NCBI GenBank assembly: GCA_913057205.1
Contig: CAJXNO010000004.1
Location: 46,026 to 110,025 of the forward strand
Direction: 5' to 3'
DNA: 64,000 bases
DNA from: an uncultured Flavobacteriales bacterium
GTDB lineage: Bacteria; Bacteroidota; Bacteroidia; Flavobacteriales_G; Salibacteraceae
Shown: positions 60,804 through 64,000 of the stretch, in pieces
How positions within the stretch are numbered: position 1 is the stretch's first letter
Layout of the letters: each line of letters starts with the position of its first letter
Notes under the pieces: model-generated
Seen by the model: the letters and a program-made list of their open reading frames with translations, nothing else
What the model was told of the DNA's origin: nothing
Databases searched by the model: none
Program-made: the position numbers and the translations under genes

Positions 60804-61667
60804 GTGGTTCGATTGGGCTTAGTACAATGGCAAATGCGTCCCACACCCTCGTTGGATGCACTCAAGGAGCAGATCGAGTTCTTCGTGGATACCATTGCGG
60901 GGTATAACTCAGACTTTGTACTTTTTCCTGAGCTCTTCAATGCTCCGCTCTTGGCAAAGTACAACGATATGGTGGAGGCACAAGCCATGCGTGAGTTGGC
61001 CTCCTATGCCGAACCCTTATTGAAGTATTTCCGTGAGATGGCCGTTGCCTACAACGTGAACATCATAACGGGCAGCTACCCCATGTTGAATGGCGATAAG
61101 CTCTTCAACGTTTCCCACCTATGCAGAAGAGACGGCTCCTTCGAGAAATACCGAAAGATCCATATCACCCCAAGTGAGATATCTGCATGGGGAATAGCAG
61201 GGGGGAAGGAGTTAGGGATCTTCGATACAGATTGTGGTAAGATCGGTGTGGTGATCTATTACGACGTAGAGTTTCCAGAACTTGGACGCCTCTATGCAGA
61301 AGAAGGGGTTCAGATCCTCTTTGTTCCATTCTTGACCGATACGCAGAATGGTTACCACCGCGTACGTCGTTGCGCACAAGCACGATCCATTGAAAACGAA
61401 TGCTACGTGGCCATGGCCGGCTGTGTGGGTAACCTTCCTAAGGTGAATAACATGGATATTCAATACGCTCAAAGTGCGGTGTTCACACCATCTGACTTTG
61501 CTTTTCCCGAAAATGCGATCAAGGCACAGGCGACACCGAATACCGAAATGACCCTGATCGTAGACGTAGACCTTGACCTCCTGAAAGAGTTGAACACGGA
61601 GGGAAGCGTTCGTAATTTAGAAGACCGCAGAGATGATCTTTATGAGGTGAGATTGAAAAAATCTTGA
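60804..61667 (+). CDS. Carbon-nitrogen hydrolase (nitrilase) domain, catalytic Cys replaced
   Basis: 287 aa if begun at GTG 60804 (VVRLGLVQWQMRPTPSL). Nitrilase-superfamily fold with the Glu in LFPELFNAP and the Lys in EKYRKIHITPSE. The third catalytic position, normally Cys in (I/V)CYDxxFPE, reads VVIYYDVEFPE, so Cys has become Tyr. A Cys nine residues earlier (DTDCGKIG) is the usual structural one and should not substitute. The sequence is continuous in frame with the preceding GNAT part apart from the TAG at 60777. Catalysis is probably lost, although the reading frame is intact; a non-catalytic role cannot be ruled out. Confidence 0.8.
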   Translation: MVRLGLVQWQMRPTPSLDALKEQIEFFVDTIAGYNSDFVLFPELFNAPLLAKYNDMVEAQAMRELASYAEPLLKYFREMAVAYNVNIITGSYPMLNGDKLFNVSHLCRRDGSFEKYRKIHITPSEISAWGIAGGKELGIFDTDCGKIGVVIYYDVEFPELGRLYAEEGVQILFVPFLTDTQNGYHRVRRCAQARSIENECYVAMAGCVGNLPKVNNMDIQYAQSAVFTPSDFAFPENAIKAQATPNTEMTLIVDVDLDLLKELNTEGSVRNLEDRRDDLYEVRLKKS

Positions 61668-61676
61668 CAAAGCATT

Positions 61677-61709
61677 TGGATTTCATCCCTGTCTTTCCCG
61701 TTACTTTGT
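61677..61709 (+). promoter_or_regulatory. Promoter of the acidic protein gene
   Basis: TTG (61677-61679), 22-bp spacer, TTACTTTG (61702-61709, one mismatch to TAnnTTTG), 18 bp before the ATG at 61728. Spacing is within the Bacteroidota range. Confidence 0.5.
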
Positions 61710-61727
61710 GCTAACAAGAGAAACGAA

Positions 61728-62060
61728 ATGGCGAACAGCAAACCACGCATAGCAAAGGACTACGAGAAACTATCAGAAGAATTGATCAACCAGATCAAAT
61801 TGGAGTATCCTTATGGCTTTGAAGATAACCTCATTAGCTACAAAGACGTAAAGGGTAATAAGATCTCTGCGCTTCCCTTTGAAACCGAAGAGGTGTACTA
61901 CCTGGTTCGCATGACCCGCGCCGAAGCACAGCAAATCATCGAAGAAGATGATGACTACGATGATGATGGTAACCTACGCGATGACTTTGCAGATGAAATC
62001 GAAAGCGATGGCGGCGATGATGATAAAGAAGTAGATGACCGCGAAGACATGGAGGAATAA
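61728..62060 (+). CDS. Small protein with acidic C-terminus
   Basis: 110 aa. The N-terminal 70 residues form a compact soluble segment (RIAKDYEKLSEELINQIKLEYPYGFEDNLISYKDVKGNKISALPFETEEVYYLVRMT) followed by an Asp/Glu-rich tail (EEDDDYDDDG ... EVDDREDMEE). I recall it as a conserved hypothetical in Bacteroidota without a known role. The tail may mimic nucleic acid or bind cations. 2 bp from the CoA-binding gene, so in one operon. Confidence 0.8.
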   Translation: MANSKPRIAKDYEKLSEELINQIKLEYPYGFEDNLISYKDVKGNKISALPFETEEVYYLVRMTRAEAQQIIEEDDDYDDDGNLRDDFADEIESDGGDDDKEVDDREDMEE

Positions 62061-62062
62061 GC

Positions 62063-62434
62063 ATGTCTAAGAAGAAAACGGCTGTTTTCGGCGCAAGTCC
62101 AAATCCTCAGCGTTACAGTTATTTGGCTACGGAGATGCTCCAGTCTTATGGTCATCCAGTGCTACCCTTGGGCATGAGAGAGGGAAGGATCGGTGAAGCA
62201 ACAATCATCACTGACTGGCCTGATCAGATACCTGACCTCGATACCGTGACGCTGTACGTCGGTCCACAGCATCAGCCCGAACACTACGACTACCTACTGA
62301 ACCTCAAGCCAAAACGCTTCATTTTTAATCCAGGAACCGAGAATCCTGAGTTCATCCAGCAGATCCAAGCCGCAGGGATGGAAGCCGTTACCGCTTGTAC
62401 CTTGGTCATGCTCCGCACGGATCAATATGCATAG
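62063..62434 (+). CDS. CoA-binding domain protein
   Basis: 123 aa, a stand-alone CoA_binding_2 Rossmann domain: KKTAVFGASPNPQRYSYLATEMLQSYGHPVLPLG near the N-terminus (GASxxxxRxS loop), DTVTLYVGPQHQPEHYDYLLNLKPKRFIFNPGTENPEF and a C-terminal GMEAVTACTLVMLRTDQY. Related to the YccU family. Ligand CoA is a family assumption. Cotranscribed with the acidic protein. Confidence 0.92.
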   Translation: MSKKKTAVFGASPNPQRYSYLATEMLQSYGHPVLPLGMREGRIGEATIITDWPDQIPDLDTVTLYVGPQHQPEHYDYLLNLKPKRFIFNPGTENPEFIQQIQAAGMEAVTACTLVMLRTDQYA

Positions 62435-62474
62435 TCCGGCTTGATCATTTTTGGCGTTGCGTTGTTAATTCCGC

Positions 62475-63551
62475 ATGCAACGACTTTTCCCCATTCTACT
62501 ATGCGTGCTTTTGGTGGCTTCATGCAAGAACCCACCATCCCTCGAACGCGACGTTTTTCCAGAACAGGCAAGCCTTGAGCAGGACGAAGCCGTTCACCCC
62601 AGAAACTCCCTCGAGTGGTGGTATGCTACGGGGTGGCTCCAAGATGATGCCACCGGTGATACCTTCGGTATTGAATTCGTGATCTTCCATTTCAACCTGC
62701 GCGGGAAGACCGATCGCATGCTGACCAATGTAGCCATCACAGACCCTAAGCGGCAACGGTTCTACTTTGATCATGCCCTGAGCAAAGAGGATGAGCTCCT
62801 GAAGGCTGCGTTACCCTTGAGTTTGTCGGTGAATAATGGCGAATGTGCCGGGCATCTAGACGGAGCAGCCGGAAACTACCAGATCCTGGGCAGAGGCATG
62901 GCAGACGGTACGCCCTTTGGTTATCACTTGAAGTTGGATTCGGACAAACCGGTGGTCATGCACGGTGGAGGAACAGGCGTGGAAGACTATGGCGGACATG
63001 CCAAAGCGGGATACTTCAGTTATACCGATTTGGCGACCACTGGAACAATCACTATTGGGGATGAAGTAAGAAACGTTTCCGGTAAGTTGTGGTACGATCG
63101 ACAGTGGAACTGCGGTGCCGTGTTGCAAAATGGTTCAACGGGGTGGGATTGGGCCAGCATCACCATCGACCAAACCGGAGATCAACTCATGCTGTATCGC
63201 TTGAGGTTAGAAAAAGGAAAGAATTTCTTCGGAGGAACATTGATCAAAGAGGATGGTAGCTATGCGCAATTACCACCGGAATCCATTTCTATTGTTGATG
63301 CGGCATCGTGGACCAGTCCGCACTCCAAGATGACCTATCCCGTAGGATTAAAAGTAGACCTGCCTAATCAAGACCTTCAATTGAAGCTCATGTCTTCCAT
63401 CCAAGACCAAGAATTAGAGATCAAGATCCTGCCTGGACTCAAGATGCATTCCTGGGAGGGGATGTGTGAAGTGACGGGGGAACAGAACGGAAAAGCACTG
63501 ACTGGAAAGGCCTACCTGGAAATCACCAACCCTGAGAATAGGTCGAATTAA
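62475..63551 (+). CDS. CrtC/AttH-like lipocalin lipoprotein
   Basis: 358 aa. Lipoprotein signal with LLVASC (Cys17). Two lipocalin-like halves: HPRNSLEWWYATGWLQDDATGDTFGIEFVIFHFNL, then GYFSYTDLATTGTITIG, KLWYDRQWNCGAVLQNGSTGWDWASITI and GLKMHSWEGMCEVTGEQNGKALTGKAYLEI. These WWY and W(Y/M)D(R/H)(Q/E)W motifs match the carotenoid 1,2-hydratase/AttH family (also called secreted hydrolase). Substrate unknown; probably outer-membrane-tethered in the periplasm. 10 bp before the convergent beta-helix gene. Confidence 0.88.
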   Translation: MQRLFPILLCVLLVASCKNPPSLERDVFPEQASLEQDEAVHPRNSLEWWYATGWLQDDATGDTFGIEFVIFHFNLRGKTDRMLTNVAITDPKRQRFYFDHALSKEDELLKAALPLSLSVNNGECAGHLDGAAGNYQILGRGMADGTPFGYHLKLDSDKPVVMHGGGTGVEDYGGHAKAGYFSYTDLATTGTITIGDEVRNVSGKLWYDRQWNCGAVLQNGSTGWDWASITIDQTGDQLMLYRLRLEKGKNFFGGTLIKEDGSYAQLPPESISIVDAASWTSPHSKMTYPVGLKVDLPNQDLQLKLMSSIQDQELEIKILPGLKMHSWEGMCEVTGEQNGKALTGKAYLEITNPENRSN

Positions 63552-63560
63552 GCCATCGGA

Positions 63561-64000
63561 TTAATCACCGGTGTATTCGTAAGCACCGATGTCAGGACGC
63601 GTATCCCGAGGATTCCCCTCGATATCCTGTAGGATCGGTATCTCAAGTGTTCGTCCGGCATCTATGGCATCCGTGTAGGCATTCAATCGGAAATCCACAT
63701 TCACATCCTTAAAAAGTGGATTCAAGGTTGCACCATCCACGAAAGGAGCACTGGGATTGAGAATCAGCCCTGCGTAGTGTTCCGGATCCTCCAGTTCATT
63801 GGTATCGCGTCGGAGTACACAGTGGTCGAAGAAATAATTGAAGGGCTCTGCTTCGTCTTCTTGGATCTCAACCTCCTCATCCAGGGTGCCGTAAACGATC
63901 GTATTCTCAAAACGAGCATTGAAATCGCGCACGTAGGTTACACCCTCTACCTCAAAGGAGTTGTTCAAGAGTAAAGTGGCTTTGCTCCGAGGGTTGCTCG
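63561..64000 (-). CDS. C-terminal part of a parallel beta-helix (choice-of-anchor Q type) surface protein, 5' end outside window
   Basis: The minus-strand frame is open from the right edge to the stop at 63561 (146 codons visible). The end FRLNAYTDAIDAGRTLEIPILQDIEGNPRDTRPDIGAYEYTGD is characteristic of the choice-of-anchor Q domain found at the end of right-handed beta-helix proteins in Bacteroidota; LLLNNSFEVEGVTYVRDFNARFENTIVYGTLDEE gives further helix rungs. The visible part has no T9SS domain after it, so it may be anchored as a lipoprotein from the unseen N-terminus. Likely surface or periplasmic polysaccharide-related. Confidence 0.8.
   Translation of the reverse strand, partial: SNPRSKATLLLNNSFEVEGVTYVRDFNARFENTIVYGTLDEEVEIQEDEAEPFNYFFDHCVLRRDTNELEDPEHYAGLILNPSAPFVDGATLNPLFKDVNVDFRLNAYTDAIDAGRTLEIPILQDIEGNPRDTRPDIGAYEYTGD

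Noticed and set aside
61165..61472. Minus-strand frames inside the nitrilase gene
   Set aside because: Shadows of the plus-strand gene; codon pattern and homology support only the plus strand.
1..64000. tRNA, rRNA, insertion sequences or a replication origin
   Set aside because: No TPsiC-like GGTTCGAAT motifs with cloverleaf context, no transposase and no DnaA-box cluster were noticed on reading both strands; recF is present but without dnaA or dnaN.

Overview
The window looks like chromosomal DNA of a member of the Bacteroidota, probably Flavobacteriales-like. Evidence: several proteins end in type IX secretion (T9SS) sorting domains; there are PorP/SprF, gliding-associated C-terminal and TPR/PD40/OmpA proteins; a complete Bat operon is present; and -7 promoter boxes follow the phylum's TAnnTTTG pattern. 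No rRNA, tRNA or CRISPR was seen. Genes are packed tightly, and seven convergent pairs overlap at their 3' ends.

Left edge (1-3,910): an AT-rich accessory island unlike the rest of the window. Three co-directional single genes (a partial lipoprotein, a DUF805 membrane protein and a CueO-like multicopper oxidase carrying a T9SS signal) are separated by imperfect palindromes at 288-350, 707-778 and 2496-2580. These behave like integron attC sites. Each complete cassette is bounded by its own perfect 10-bp inverted pair (342-351/706-715 and 769-778/2497-2506), as expected when the cassette's left end supplies R' and its right end supplies R''. Next to the array is a tyrosine recombinase that lacks the extra segment of canonical IntI but has a Bacteroidota-type N-terminal domain. 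A GC-rich, probably structured RNA element follows at 3814-3910. This integron-like system is the most interesting part of the window.

3,947-21,478: mostly housekeeping genes. They include a SAM methyltransferase and hotdog thioesterase pair, ispE (preceded by a 65-bp tandem repeat and a 7-bp-period repeat array), a CpeT-family protein, a conserved 480-aa unknown, a PKD/T9SS secreted protein, csaA, a thioredoxin-like protein, an ATP-grasp-like protein, a DPP IV-type S9 peptidase, a DUF2807 lipoprotein, miaE, a DUF349 coiled-coil protein, a GT2 glycosyltransferase, an alpha/beta hydrolase and ilvE.

21,572-29,842: the Bat operon on the minus strand, in the order moxR, DUF58, a BatD-like membrane protein, batA, batB, batC, batD, batE, with most junctions overlapping.

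30,025-50,139: MazG-like, ribH, a TPR protein, recF, a DUF721/DciA-like protein, an NlpC/P60 protein, a YggS-type PLP protein, an EEP-family membrane protein, a SPOR-like protein, an 886-aa PD40/four-repeat/OmpA-like envelope protein, an M4 metallopeptidase with PKD, CUB and T9SS domains, htpG, purT, a small outer-membrane-like protein, a DUF1853 protein and a second MoxR.

50,136-58,241: a four-gene overlapping operon on the minus strand. It encodes a 1252-aa type B T9SS substrate, a PorP/SprF partner, a TPR/PD40/OmpA protein and a GT-C-like glycosyltransferase, so a surface protein is encoded with its probable export partner.

58,389-64,000: a membrane protein with a winged-helix regulator, an S24/XRE repressor-like regulator, a decayed GNAT/nitrilase fusion gene (frameshift, in-frame stop, catalytic Cys replaced by Tyr), an acidic small protein, a CoA-binding protein, a CrtC/AttH-like lipocalin lipoprotein and the C-terminal part of a parallel beta-helix type surface protein.
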